Part shown: positions 36,431 to 49,391 of the stretch, piece by piece
Layout: each line of letters opens with the position of its first letter
How positions within the stretch are numbered: position 1 is the first letter of the stretch
NCBI RefSeq assembly: GCF_963259705.1
Contig: NC_081842.1
Location: forward strand, 64,926,787 to 64,990,786
DNA: 64,000 nucleotides
Reading direction: 5' to 3'
DNA from: Myotis daubentonii
Lineage: Eukaryota > Chordata > Mammalia > Chiroptera > Vespertilionidae
Position numbers and translations under genes: made by a program
Notes under the pieces: generated by a model
The model's input: the letters and a program-made list of their open reading frames with translations, nothing else
Databases searched by the model: none
What the model was told of the DNA's origin: nothing

Positions 36431-37037
36431 TTTGTTCAACAAGAACAAAACCCAGAGAGATTGAAGCTCACAGCTGGGTCTGGATGCCCCTCCTTCCCTG
36501 CAGGACAGCTTTTCAGTTATTAATTTCCAACTCAGACTGAAACCTGTTGTTCCCTCTTTCTTGCTAAGAGCCAGTTTGCTTTCAAAGTGTCGACATTAAC
36601 CAAATTCCTGTGCAACTAAACAATCCCATTGTTCAGCAAGTTTCTTACAAATTGGTTTTATCTCTATCATCTTTCCCTCCTGCTGTGGGAGAGGGAGGAG
36701 GGGAGTCTTGAGGAGGTGGGTCTGCAATGGAGGTAAGTAACCTGTTAGGATCAGAGAGGAGTGGGGAACTGCAATGCCAGAGGAGTCAGACCTGTGAGAG
36801 CTTCTGAAAGTAGCAGCAAAGAGATTGGGGCAGTGCTAGGACCTGAAAAATCAAGGGCAAATAGAGCAAATCTCTATTACTGTTATTAGTAGACCTCCTG
36901 CCCCACTCACACAAGAGCCTTCTCTCTTCCTCAGTTCTCAGTCCCTGCCTCTAACCTCCAGTCCAACCACGCTAAGCAAAATGGTGAGCATTCACTTCAC
37001 CCTTTCTCCTATGTCTAGAGGAAGTGAGGGTGTAGGG

Positions 37038-37655
37038 CAAGCATGTAAAACTCAAAGACTAACATGGTCCAAATAAACAAGGTTTAAATTTATGTGGGCC
37101 ACAAAAAAACAAAAGCTTCAATTTTTATAGAAACTTAGGTTTATTTCGATAGAGACGTGCTAGATATAAAGGGCTGAAATAAATGAGTAATCATCAACAT
37201 AAAATAATAGAACATTTTAATAAAAATTAATATTTTTTCTTGAACATTAACTTACCAGACACTGAATAACTGCACAAATTAATAAGCGTAATGCAAATAA
37301 ACCTATTTTTTTTTGTTCTCCGAAAGTGAAATCTTTCCTGTTGCACACACCAAACAAGTCAGTGCAAAACTAAAGACACGGCAATCAGCTGCTAAAATAT
37401 TCACTGCTAGTATTAGTGGGGAGAAATGATGCGCCTACATGCAAGGCATATAAGGGAAATGAATGCGACATAATTATAGTAATCAGTCATTAGCGAACAT
37501 TGTAGTTATTAATAATTATGTATAACAGGATATTGTAAAACTTAAGTTACAAAATTTTTATTAAAATGTTTCTTTCATACTGTTGTATCGTCTGGGCCGC
37601 AAAAATATTCATTGTGGGCTGCATGCAGCCCACAGGCCGCAAGTTAGACGAACTC
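37038..37655 (+). mobile_element. hAT-type DNA transposon, about 620 bp, no intact ORF
   Basis: Left end 'caagcatgtaaaactcaaagac' with 'gtccaaataaacaagg', right end 'gtgggctgcatgcagcccacaggccgcaagttagacgaac'. Same family as the fragment at 17886. The interior is AT-rich without a transposase frame. Confidence 0.65.
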
Positions 37656-38129
37656 ACTTTAGATGTAATATGGCTCCAGCAGCAAAGATGTCTGGGAAAT
37701 GTTGGGTTCTCTGTTTAACTCTCTGTAGCCTCGGGCTTGACTGACTACCCAGACAACCAGTAATGCTGCCCAAAGATAAAAGTCATGCCCCCAGGAAGTA
37801 GTTTAATAAGTGTGGTAACTCACTGACATTACCTGTTAACTTAGAAATGCATTATTTTTTCGGGTGGACCATGGGACTATCCACTATATGGTTTTATTAT
37901 GATCCCCTTATAGAAAGGAATCCTGTCCAGGGAGGGGGTGTGGATTTTTCCAGGCTGGCCACCACTGGGAGAAGCTGCTTTGCTCTTGTATGTAATTTTC
38001 TCCTATTGAAGGTCTGATGAATCTGAATAAAGCTATGTGTCAGTCTTGGGAATGGATCCTGAATTTAGACTTTTGGGGCTTTCCCCCAGCAGAGGGGCTC
38101 GGAGCTAACCTCTACAAGGAGTTTCATTT

Positions 38130-38270
38130 GATCCTACAAACAACTGAGATGTAAACATTGTTATTACCAATTCACAGATAAGAAAACTAAAGCTAAAAGA
38201 AAGCAACTTGGCCATGGTCACACAAATATGAAAGAAGTTTAAAAATCCAAACATTGTGTGACTCACCCTT
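38130..38270 (-). repeat. MIR fragment (antisense)
   Basis: 'accaattcacagataagaaaactaaagc', 'aacttggccatggtcacac' are reverse MIR core. Confidence 0.65.
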
Positions 38271-38440
38271 TCTACTATGCTATGATTTCAAGCTTCTGAA
38301 ATTAACAAAATTTTATATGTAAAAGTTGAAAAGCTGTATATAGTTAAATACTTTTAACCACATAATATAACAAATGCTAATTTATGGAGAGCTTTAATTA
38401 TAGAATGTATACGTGTAGTTTTCTGAATTTTGTAAAATAA

Positions 38441-38544
38441 CTAGAGGCCCAATGCACAAAATTCATGCAAGACATTCAGCCCTCCCAGGCCTGGCTTTGT
38501 CTGGAAGGATGTCCAGAAAGTCGTTTGGCTGTCTGGTCTAAGTC
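38441..38544 (-). mobile_element. Short HeliBat Helitron, about 104 bp
   Basis: CTAGAGGCCCAATGCACAAA at the left and 'tatgcttttattattata' at the right, with 'tctggaaggatgtccagaaagtcg' inside, which is related to the short element at 47516-47692. Confidence 0.8.
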
Positions 38545-38559
38545 TTATGCTTTTATTAT

Positions 38560-40210
38560 TATAAATAACACTAATTAAGCACTCAATGTATAGGCAATGA
38601 TCCATGTTCAGGAGCAATTTGAAATATCACTAATATTGAAACAACTATATTATAGGTAAAAAGTTGGTTGATATATTGAGATGAGAATTAGAAATAAAAA
38701 TTACCTCCCTCCTTTATATGTTTTTCCATAGCCAGAGTATATGGTATAACAGAGGTATTATATTTTGTGCCTAAGGGAAATTGAATTTAGAAATATGCAC
38801 TGCACTGAGTGCAAATGAAACCTGGATCAGAAATAATAGTCTCATAAGACATAAAACTAAGTATGTGTGCTAAGCACCACCTGGAAGTGGACCTTACCGC
38901 CTCAATGGATTAAGGCCCTGCAGCCACACGCAGGAGCTTTCTCCTGTCTTCACCAGGAAAGTGCGTCTTCCTGCCTGCTTTTCCCTTCCTCTGGATCACT
39001 GCTCCCCTGACTTGGCTGTCAGATGGCCCTGTGTCTGTGGTAAACAGGCGAATAGAAACAAGACGCCTCACTCAGTGCCATGCCCCTGTAGAAAAATCTG
39101 TGGGAGGCATATGAATACCTGGTAATTGAGATGGTTCCGGGCACATTCAGATGGTTCTGTGGCAGCATGGCGCAATCTGTGAACACTTTGATAAACATTT
39201 CACTCTTGGAGAGTGTGTAGGCAGTCGGATGAAAATTTTCATGCTATGAAAAAATATGTGAGTGTTGTGGCCTCCGCCTCTACCCCATTCAACTACCTCT
39301 CCATCATGCTATGAGAAATGATGGGGAAATTTGTGTATATATACTAGTTTATGTATGTATATGTGTGTATATATAGGTATGCATATATGTATAAATACAT
39401 GTCTCTCTATATATAAATATATAGTTACACCTAAAAAAATAAAGGAAAAAGAAAAAGACTTTTATATTCTAAAATAGAGGCTTTAAAATAAATTTTTCAA
39501 ATAATGAGTTCTGGACTTGACCTGCACGCAGAGCAGGCTAACCCACTGGACATGTCTGTAGATTGAAATACTCTGCTTTTTCAGATAAATGTCGGAGGGC
39601 AAGTAATTCATTTCAGAAAACTAGGTTGAAACTTTAGTCGTCCCATAAAACACCTGTCACCAGCACCATCCCCTCAAATGCTCTACATTGAATCATATTG
39701 ACCCTAAACCTCAGGAAGGATGACATCTAGGTATATAGCAAGCAGTTTATGCAGTAAGACTGTAACTCAGGAGAGATTGCTAACCTTAAGATACATTTTT
39801 TGAACTCATTGGCACACAGGAAGTAGGTGAAGCAAGAGGAGGAGGAGATTGCCTAGGGAGGATGTGCAGGCTGAGAAGAGATGAGAATTGAGGACAAAAT
39901 CTAGAAACATTAGCATTAAGGAACAGATGAAGGAAAAGAAGCCTTGAAGAAGACTGAAAATGATCTTTTCAGAGATGGAAATCAGGAGAAGCCAAGAAGA
40001 GAGGGTGTTTTAAGAGAGTGTACTGGGTAGAGATCAAGGATTTTTTTTTATTCTTCTGAATAATTAATAGAGAAAGCATCTTAGTGAAAATGCCAAGGAA
40101 GGTACTAATATTTTTTGAATACCCACTGTGTACCAGGCACAGAGCTAACCATTTTGCATGTGTTGGAACATGAAGATGTTCCTTGAACGTGGGTTTTTAT
40201 GGATAAATAT
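38560..40210. other. Non-coding stretch, no gene seen
   Basis: AT-rich with a TATA/TGTA-rich microsatellite-like patch at 39330-39430. Nothing coding recognised. Confidence 0.5.
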
Positions 40211-40215
40211 TCAAG

Positions 40216-40846
<631 letters not shown>

Positions 40847-41059
40847 AATATGTGAAGCTTTAAGTACATTTTCTGAGAAATAATGAATTCTAATTTTGTC
40901 CCTGCCAGAAGCTTGCACAATGGCCTGGAACAAATCACTATCTGTCTGGGATTTTGTTTTCTTATCCATAAAATAAAATAGAGGATTTGGAAATATCTCT
41001 AAGTTTCTACATTTACTGATTTCTGGTAAATGTCATTACATTGCTACATACAGCAATAT

Positions 41060-41320
41060 GGTCTAGTAGTTAATGAGTCCATCAGCCAAAGATCCAATCC
41101 TGACTTCACTGCGTTTATTTGCTTATTTGTTGAGAACCATATGGAGATATTTGAACTTTTTTGTGCTTTAGTTTCTTCATGAATAAACTAAAGTTAATAA
41201 TAATAGCTCTTATCGTCCAAAGCCATTATAAGAATTAAATAAGCTAATGCTTACAAAGACCTTGGCATAGACCTAGGGCACAGTACGTACTCAGCAATTG
41301 TTTTGTATTTGCTGGTGGTT
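41060..41320 (+). repeat. MIR SINE
   Basis: 'tggtctagtagttaatgag', 'gctttagtttcttcatgaataaac', 'ggcacagtacgtactcagcaattg' in MIR order. A second weaker MIR-like piece precedes it at 40880-41000. Confidence 0.75.
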
Positions 41321-41982
41321 ATATTATCATAATGATCTCAGATAAGATGATTATGAGCATTGACATCTTTAAATTCCTATTACACAACCAGGACTCAGCA
41401 GAAAAGAACTAGTCCAGTAGAAGAGCTGTTTCAGACTGTGCTTGGTTGAGTAATTAAAATCATAGTTTTAAAAGCATAGGTAACAGCTAATGAATTGGCA
41501 AAAGTTTTAACCATCAACTCTTGTGTCATGTTCTTTCTCCTCTTATCCTTGTTTATGTTGAGAAATTAATCTCAAGCAATAAGGAGAGGGATGGAGTGCA
41601 TCACACCAACACACTGCATTAGTGATAGTGCTGACAATTTAATCAAGGTATCTATTCATGATGATGTTTGTAAAGTTGGACCATTGTCAACCTAGATTAA
41701 GATCACTCAAGGCCATGGCAGGATCACTCTTTATTTAATCAAACTAAGATTTTTCATCCAATGTATGCTCCAGTCACAGTTATTGACAGTAAGTTTCATA
41801 TTAAGCACCTGTACTTTGAAAAAAAAATTCCCCCTAAATAAGTACATATTTTTAATATTCATTATTTATATTTATATATATTCAGTGCCAAATCATCCAA
41901 ACTTGTGGTTGAATTTGATGCTAGCAATTTAAGAAGGGTAGGGCCAGATTTCGGTCCCATGATTTCTTCCATTCTAAATCTA

Positions 41983-42248
41983 TCCTATATAATAAAAGGA
42001 TAATATGCAAATTGTCCCCTCTGGAGTTCGACCAGGAGACCAGGAGTTCGATCACTCACTATGATGTGTGCTGACCACCAGGGGGCAGCATGGAACATGG
42101 CGGGCAACCAGGGGTGGCAGCAGGGTGCTGTGGGAGCAAGGGAAGGAGGAGGCTGGGCGGCACGAAGGTAGGGAATCTGATCAGCCCTGATCACTGGCTA
42201 GGCCTAGGGACCCTACCCTTGCACAAATTTCATGCACTGGGCCTCTAG
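41983..42248 (+). mobile_element. HeliBat Helitron, 266 bp, well preserved
   Basis: TCCTATATAATAAAAGGATA at the start after an A, 'gctgaccaccagggggcag' in the middle, 'gcacaaatttcatgcactgggcctctag' at the end, followed by T. It shows the A^T insertion preference of Helitrons. Confidence 0.93.
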
Positions 42249-42424
42249 TATTAGTATATAGACAGGCTGCTGATAAATTATGTCAACTGAGCCACAAGGC
42301 TTCCTGAAGAGTAGGTAATTTGGACCATCACAGGGAATCTCAATGACCACACCACAGACACCTGTTGTTTGATTTCTTTTTATTTTTCCCTTCATTTTAC
42401 TGAAAATGGTGCTGCACAGCAAAA

Positions 42425-42620
42425 TTTAGAGCTGTGGTTCTCAAACTTGACTGCACATTAGAACCAGCTAGGGGCGTTTTAAAAATCCCAATGTCCAAGC
42501 CATACCATATACCAATTAAACTAGATTTCCTGCAGATTGGACTCAAGCTCAATAGTTCCTAAGGCTCCCCAGTTGATTCCAATTTGCAGTCAAGCTTTAG
42601 ATTTAGAACCAGGGCCTTGG
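42425..42620 (+). repeat. MER20-like hAT fragment
   Basis: 'gctgtggttctcaaacttgactgcacattagaacc' resembles an old Charlie MITE of the MER20 kind. A related diverged piece may lie at 42825-42960. Confidence 0.55.
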
Positions 42621-43059
42621 AACCTTGCCATCCAACCTTGCCAAAATCTGATTCATAAATTTTTATGTTAAAGGTATGTGTTTGTCAAATATTGCAGTTT
42701 TATCTGCAAAGTTTTTCCTTCCTAGTTTAATGAAAAGATACAGTATTTTTTTTTTCATTTGAACATCTATGTTCTATGATCCTAGCTAGCTAGAGATGAG
42801 TTTATGCAGTGTGGTGTGTGCTTTGGCTTAGATCATTGGCTCTTATCGATAATTAAGAATTGCCTCAGGAGCTTGTGAAACATGCAAATTCCAGGTCCCT
42901 TTACCAATAATTTTTGATTTAAGCCTGAAAAATAAAAGTCCCAGATATGTGCATTTTAAAATGTCCCAGTCCAGTTGTGGGGTTGGGAACATAAAGTTAA
43001 CAGAAATCTGGGCTCCACCCTGGGTCCTCTGGTCCAGAGAATAGAGGTAAAGTTTAATA

Positions 43060-43560
43060 TATCAGTCAGCTCTTGCTTCATAACAAATCCTCCCAAAACT
43101 TGATGACTTGTAACACTTTATTGTTGCTCAGAAGTCTTTGGGTGCTTCTGGTCTCAATTGGCTTTCATCAGTCATCTAGGGTCCTCTAGGTATTGGCTTT
43201 GCTGAAGTTGGCTGGATTCCCTCACATGTTGGGGGCTGGCTGGCTGTTGGCAGTCTGTTGCTTGGTTTAGGACAGCCTTGGTTCTTCCCATGTTTCTCTT
43301 ATATCCCTCTAGCAGGCTAGCCCAGGCTTATTCATGGCAAAGGAAGTAGAGCAATAAAGAAAGCAAAAGCCTACAAAACACACCATCTCTTCTGACATAT
43401 TCTATTGGCCAAAGCAAGTAAAAGTTCAGTCCTGATTGGGAAACAGATTCCACGTCTTAAGGGGAGGAACTCCAAAGTCATATTACAAAGGACATGGACA
43501 CAAGAAGAGGTCAAAAACTGCAGCCATTTTTGCAATAGACTGACCACACCCATGCATCTA
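43060..43560 (+). repeat. Old LTR or MLT-type repeat
   Basis: 'gtcagctcttgcttcataacaaatcctcccaaaac', 'ctattggccaaagcaag' and 'gtcatattacaaaggacatggac' are features of an ancient mammalian LTR-type repeat. Family assignment uncertain; no gene. Confidence 0.5.
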
Positions 43561-43589
43561 TTTCTTTAACATTTTAGCATGTTTTATTT

Positions 43590-44120
43590 CCTGTACTTGT
43601 CAGGGTAATTGATGCAGTATGCATTATTAGCTACATTTTAATGCTGCAGATATCCCAGAGGATGATAAAACAGTTGCGAATGATGAGTAGGGACAGACCT
43701 CAGGTACAATTTTCAGATATGTATTTTTAACTTACATGAGCAACAGAAGATGAATTCATTATCAGTTTGGCAGTGAGAGTGTATTAAAGTGTAAATGTGC
43801 TGCTTTTGTGAGATGGAGGTATTTTATGAAAGAAGTTGGCACCCCAGTTCTGATTTATTTTATCAGATTCTGACGCAGTGGGGCATATGCCGCTGATGCC
43901 TAATGCTTCTGTTCAGCTCCATCTCAGGCCTTCGAGATGGGAAACTGAAGGATTATATTCATTTGACCTTTGCGGAGAAATTGCTTGGTGATCTAGTAAT
44001 TGAGGTTGCAAGGATGACTATCAAACCTTTATCCCTGGTGGAATGATTGTGTAATATCATTTTGTGATTTAAAGCCTCTGTAAGAAAAGTTAACTTTTGT
44101 AAAGGGAAAAAAAATACATA
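43590..44120. promoter_or_regulatory. Candidate conserved non-coding element
   Basis: Unique, repeat-free sequence with blocks such as 'gtaattgatgcagtatgcattattagc', 'gttctgatttattttatcagattctg' and 'ggcatatgccgctgatgcc'. No coding signal. Its texture suggests constrained enhancer sequence. Confidence 0.35.
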
Positions 44121-44809
44121 GCAATGAGAAACAGGAACACTGCTTTGGGCCCTGCACCAGCCCCATTTAACCTGCTGTGTCATTTCTCATCTTGCTTTTC
44201 TTATCTGTAGTTAAAGCCGGAGCCCTTCGCCTCCTTACAGAACCAAGGGGGAAAGCTCTATTTTCATATGGCCAGGCAGATGTGCCTAGTCAGCATATCA
44301 AAGCAAGTGAGCCAAATAGTTTCTCAGATAAAATAAGAGCTCATTTTAGACCTAATGCCAGGTTTTGCATTTTTACCTGAGAAGGTGTGTTATAGGAGAA
44401 TGGTGTAAAATACTTTAATGCTCTTTTATACTTATTTGACATCTCTTACACAATTCTGTAGCAATTCAACTTTGGTTTCTTATTGGGGAGTGAATTTACT
44501 TTATTTCTGACTTCACTGAGATACCAACAGGGCACTGTATATTTGGGGGGCTTGGGTCAGAGGTCATAGGTGGTAGGCCTGATCCCAGGCTTTATTTCCT
44601 ACCAGACTGAGAGATCCTTAGGAGAGTACAGCATATACCTTCTTCATCTTGTAGCTTAGTCAGGTGCCTGACAGTGAGAAGTATCATAGGATTGTGGATC
44701 AAAGATTAGGATCTGAAAACAGATTTCCTACACAGGATACATCTGAGTATATGGGAGAAATGTTAGGGGATGTGTCTTTTGTAGTATGGAAATGGACTTT
44801 CTGAGTTTC

Positions 44810-45000
44810 ATTTCTGTTTGTGCCATGTGCTGAGTGACCTTGGGCAAGTTACTTAACTGCTCTGTGCCTTTGTGCTCACCTGTAAATGGGAATAAAAATA
44901 ATGTCTACTTCTTAATATTGTAAAAATTAAGTGTGGCAAATATATAAAATACTTAGATAAGGGCCTAGAACATAATTAATACTTAATAAATTAGTTCTCA
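44810..45000 (+). repeat. MIR SINE
   Basis: 'ccatgtgctgagtgaccttgggcaagttacttaactgctctgtgcctttgtg' is a well-preserved MIR core. Confidence 0.85.
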
Positions 45001-45529
45001 TTGCTTAATAAATATATGTTCAGTGAATAGAAAGAGATGTTATATTAATATCATATAATCTGACTATAGATTATGTGAAGTGGAAGAATTTCTAAGGGAA
45101 AGGAGGACAATTTTTAGAACTTAGAGAAACAGAATTAATAAATAATATATGTATTAATAATCTACTTTCTAGACACTGTTTTTCTATCTTGCCTGTTTAT
45201 TGTATCTCTAAGTTTTATCTAGCTTTTCCTTTGCACACATAAATGCAGTTCCCTAGTTCCTTCCCATAGGCATTCCTCTATTTAACATGATTTATAGTCT
45301 GATTACATAACATTTAGATAAGCTTACAATGATCAATTATTATGGTTTTTATTTAATGTATGCTCTTAATTTATTTTGACCTATTCATTTAATTGGGATT
45401 ATGCATAGATCCCCCAAGCTTAAAATGAAAGTATTTATATTTTGCCTGAAAAACGTTTTTGTTGTTTATTTTTAAAAATGATATTAAGTGTATGAAGTCT
45501 CAAACTACCATTAGCAAGAGAGGCAGAAA

Positions 45530-45730
45530 AAGGAAGAAGGCTTGGACTTTGGTATTAGAGAGGGGTTCAAATCTCAGCTCTTCTAAGAGAGGCTTGAAGT
45601 TATCTAATTTCCCTGAGCCTCCATCTCCTCGTTAAAAGAGGAGTGTAATTACTGGACAAGATTGTTACGGTGCCTGGCACACAATAGGTACTCTGTGAAG
45701 AATAGCTGTTAAGAGCTAAACTTGGCTCTG
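45530..45730 (+). repeat. MIR SINE
   Basis: 'gttcaaatctcagctcttc', 'cctgagcctccatctcctcg', 'tgcctggcacacaataggtactc' in MIR order. Confidence 0.75.
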
Positions 45731-45885
45731 GAAAGGGTTTCATGGTGGGTAGATAGACAGTAGCTGTTAAATGAAGGCACACAATATACACACAATATGT
45801 ATATGTGTATACAGGTGCTCACTCCCAGCTCCAGGAGGGGAAAGAAAGTGCTCATCCCCCAGGGAGCCAGCCAGCCTTCCCCAGA

Positions 45886-45886
<1 letters not shown>

Positions 45887-45930
<44 letters not shown>
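45887..45930. repeat. (GT)n microsatellite
   Basis: About 21 GT units directly after the left arm of the inverted repeat. Confidence 0.95.
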
Positions 45931-45933
<3 letters not shown>

Positions 45934-45934
<1 letters not shown>

Positions 45935-45957
45935 CTGGTTTACTCCAGTAAACCAGG
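45934..45957. repeat. Perfect 11-bp palindrome with 2-nt loop
   Basis: CCTGGTTTACT, CC, AGTAAACCAGG. It sits inside the spacer of the larger inverted repeat, right after the GT tract. Confidence 0.95.
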
Positions 45958-46399
45958 ATGAAAATCAAGGAGGGGCCCTGCTGTACTATGTGATTGCATG
46001 TTACCCTTCTGATTGAGAGGGGCCAATGAATGACAGTAGACAAAGAAGCTGGGTGGGTGGGTCTGAAAGTGGAGAAGGGGCCCAATGGCAGCAATGTGAA
46101 GATGCTCTTTGAGAAGTGTGAGGTCATGTCATGCTTATTTTATTTGCTGATCCTCCACCAAGCCTTCCACAGAGGGCAATGTCTCATTATTCTTTTGAGC
46201 CTTTGGTAGACTCTTATCTAGGGGAGAGGGCAGACACAGGGAGAGAAGGGGCTTGGCCAAACCCCTTTCCCCAGAATGTGACATTTCTACTCTCCCTCCC
46301 TTTTAGATCTGGGGAAGGCTGCCTGGCTCCCTGAGGGAATGAGCACTTTCTTTCCCCTCCTGGAGCTGGGAGTGAGCACCTGTCACACACCAACACATC

Positions 46400-47510
46400 T
46401 CTTCCTGCACAGCTTCCTCTCCTTCAGCTCCTCCAGGTCTCTCCCCTAATGGAGGAGAAGGTGAGCATAAAAGGAACTGCTAAAGGCCCATGAATATTTC
46501 AAATGGAAAAGCCAAGGGACTCCATTAAACCCTGTATAGTCTGCTGTAAATGGAGAAAGAGGCTGAATAATGAAATGCTCAGAGAGACTAAAGTGATATC
46601 AGAGCAAACCAAGCAGATATAAAATAAAACGCTTCTCACCAAGACAAAATCCTCATTTCCTCTGTAGCCTGCAATCTTGGCCAATTCTTTGTAGACCTCT
46701 GACATCCTTGTGCCTATCACCACCCAATGGTTAAGAACAAGCCTTTCTAGTCCAAGAATCCTGGTTGGACTCTGGTTTCTCAGATTGACCATGGAAGGGA
46801 AGATTTTTGTCTTTTTTTAATGTTTCCACTTTAATATGCTAAATGAGCCAACTTAATGTGGGGAGAAATGAAAAAAGTATAAGTATAGAATATTAATATG
46901 TATTTAGAGGATTCTGGATTTATGCTCTGCTGATTCTCTTAACTATTCAACCTGGTCACACCAATCAGAACATGTTCTATTCTTTCCCCAGGGGTCAGCA
47001 TTATAAATGTTATCACTAGCAGAATATCTAGCTATCCTTTATTTTACTTATGATAAAGTATGAAATTAGGATGAAGCAATTAGAAATAATCTGGAAATTT
47101 TGTCAGGGACACATAATTCAACTTGCTATTACTTTGTGTAACTTGAAAATACTCTCAGGTAAGGTTTTATCCATGTTAAGGAAGATTTAGCAGGCATGAT
47201 GCCAAAGACATGGAAGGAGGTGCCATTTTGAAGGTGGCATTATATTTACTGAAGTTTTCTAAGCAATTCTATTTTAAGTGAATATAAAGTAGTTATAATA
47301 AACCTAAAAGATGGCCTCTAAATTAGATTGGAAGGTTCTCCAGTATGAGACTGGGGCAAGAACAGCATCAATTCTGAATCTACATAGAAAATGAGAGAAA
47401 AAAAGGTCCTTTCTAATACATTAAAAGAAGATTTATGGAGTAACTGATGACCGGGGCCTCCCTGATAGGACATTGACAATCTGGAAAGTGGACAACTTGA
47501 AAATTGGCAA
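46400..47510. other. Non-coding stretch, no gene seen
   Basis: No recognisable gene or young transposon. The open frame at 46499-46792 (minus) has no known domain. Confidence 0.5.
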
Positions 47511-47515
47511 GGTCA

Positions 47516-47692
47516 TCTATAATAATAAGAGTGTAATATGCTAATTAGACCAGATGTCCTTCCAGACGACTTTCCAGATGAAATCAAGGCTGTGAGGGAA
47601 GGCCAGGTCCCAGGTGCCAGAGGGAAGCTGGTGCCGGCAGCTGGGGGAAGGAAGGCCTACTCTTGTATGAATTTCGTGCATTAGGCCTCTAG
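47516..47692 (+). mobile_element. Short HeliBat Helitron, 177 bp
   Basis: TCTATAATAATAAGAGTGTA at the start, 'gtatgaatttcgtgcattaggcctctag' at the end, followed by T. The 'gatgtccttccagacgactttccag' body is shared with 38441-38544. Confidence 0.88.
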
Positions 47693-48102
47693 TATTATAT
47701 ATATATCCTAAATTCCTAAAATGTGGATTTTTCATATGTTAATGTTTCTAAAATGATATTTATCATCAACAATATATATACCTAATGTGATAATGTTCTC
47801 TTATATAAATATTTTTTTTCCAAAAAGAAGCTATTGTTTAGAACTATTTTATTTAGAACTATTTTATTGGTTAACATCTTTTGACCAGTGTTTAATGGGT
47901 CACTTTTTCTTCTTACTATTGAGTTGTAAAAGTTCTTTGATATATTCTGGATATAACTACTTATCAAATTATATATTTGTATTCAAAATATATTAAAGAA
48001 TTCTTATAACTCAATAGTAAGAGTATATACCTGCATGAAATATATAACATATTTTCTATCAATCTGTAGCTTATCTATTTATACTGTCCTTAAAAGACCA
48101 GA

Positions 48103-48323
48103 GGTTACCCTGGCTGGTTTGGCTAGTGGATAGAGCGTTGGCCTGAGGACTCAAGGGTCCCAGGTTCGATTCCAGTCAAGGGCATGTATCTTGGTTGCGG
48201 GCACATACCCAGTGGGAGGTGTGCAGGAGGCAGCTGACCAATGTTTCTCTCTCATTGATGTTTCTAGCTCTCTATCCCTCTCCCTTTCTCTCTGTAGAAA
48301 ATCAATAAAATATATATTTTTTA
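48103..48323 (+). mobile_element. Ves SINE with target duplication
   Basis: 'ccctggctggtttggctagtggatagagcg', B box 'caggttcgattcc', 'ggttgcgggcacatacccag', 'tctctctcattgatgtttctagctctc', A-rich tail. AAAAGACCAGA flanks it at 48092-48102 and 48324-48334. Confidence 0.95.
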
Positions 48324-48334
48324 AAAAGACCAGA

Positions 48335-48536
48335 AGTTGATGAACAAGGAGATCACAATTCGATTTCCAGTCAGGGCATATGCCTGGTTACAGCTCGATT
48401 CCCCAGTGTGGGGCATGCAGGAGGCAGCTGATCAATGATTCTCTCTCATCATTGATGTTTCTATCTCTCTCTCCCTCTCCCTTCCTCTCAGAAATAGATA
48501 AAAATATATTTTAAAAAACGTACACCCTCTACAAAA
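48335..48536 (+). mobile_element. Ves SINE, 5' part lost or diverged, in tandem with the previous one
   Basis: 'cacaattcgatttccagtcagggcatatgcctggttacagc', 'gtggggcatgcaggaggcagctgatcaatg', CT-rich block and A-rich tail. The head before the B box is not recognisable. Confidence 0.85.
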
Positions 48537-49391
48537 AAGATCAGAAATTTTAATGACATCCATTTTATCAATTTTTTATAAAGTATGTTTTTGTGTTCTA
48601 TATAAGAAATTTTTGCCTATAGCAAGATTATAAAAATTTTCTTCTTTATTTTTAGAGTTTTATAGTTTTAGCTTTTACATTTTAATCTATGATCTAGTTT
48701 GAGTTAATTTGGTATATGATTTGATGTAAGAGTTGAGATTTATTTTATTCCATACAGATATCCATTGTTCTTGCGTTTTTATTGAAACAACTATCTTATC
48801 ACCATTGATTACCTTGGCTCTTTATAAAAAATCAGTTGAACATATAACTGTGGATCTGTTTCCAAACTCTCTATTTTGTTCCTTTGACATTTGGCAATGC
48901 TATATTGTCTTGATTACTTTAGCTACACAGTAAATTTTAAAATCAGGTAGCAAAACATGTTGCCTATTGGTCTTCTGAATTTCCAAATAAATTTCAAATT
49001 CAGCTTGTCAGTTTTTCCTAAAATAAATCTGCCTGGGATTTTGATCGTTAATCATCAATGAAAGGCAACTTTAAAAGCACAAGATGCCTCTGCATACCCA
49101 TTAAAATGGCTAAAATTTTAAAGACTGACAACATCAGGTGTTGGTGAGGGAGGCTTTCCGGCAAGTGGAACTCTGCTACTGATTAAAATGAGAAATAGTA
49201 CAACCGCTTTAGAACAGTTAGTGATCTTCTTCAAAAATTAAATATTCACTCACTACATAATCCAGCAATGTTATTCTCAGTTATTTGCCCAAGAGAAATA
49301 CAAACATGTTAACACAAAAACTTGTATATAAATGTTAATAGCAATTTAATTCACAATAACCTTAAACTGGAAACAACCCAAATATCGAGTA

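Larger units (their letters stand above)
45812..46382. repeat. Inverted repeat, arms of about 77 bp, spacer of 416 bp
   Basis: Left arm 45812-45888 starts CAGGTGCTCACTCCCAGC and ends CCCAGATCT. Right arm 46305-46382 is its reverse complement with about four differences including one indel. The arms are GC-rich and match no transposon ends I know. The spacer begins with a (GT)n tract, then a perfect palindrome. Whether it is a duplication or a mobile element is unknown. Confidence 0.9.

Noticed and set aside
48103..48180. tRNA gene (A and B boxes are present)
   Set aside because: It is the tRNA-derived head of a Ves SINE, followed by the SINE body and bracketed by a target duplication. The same applies to the heads at 20113, 25243 and 52850.
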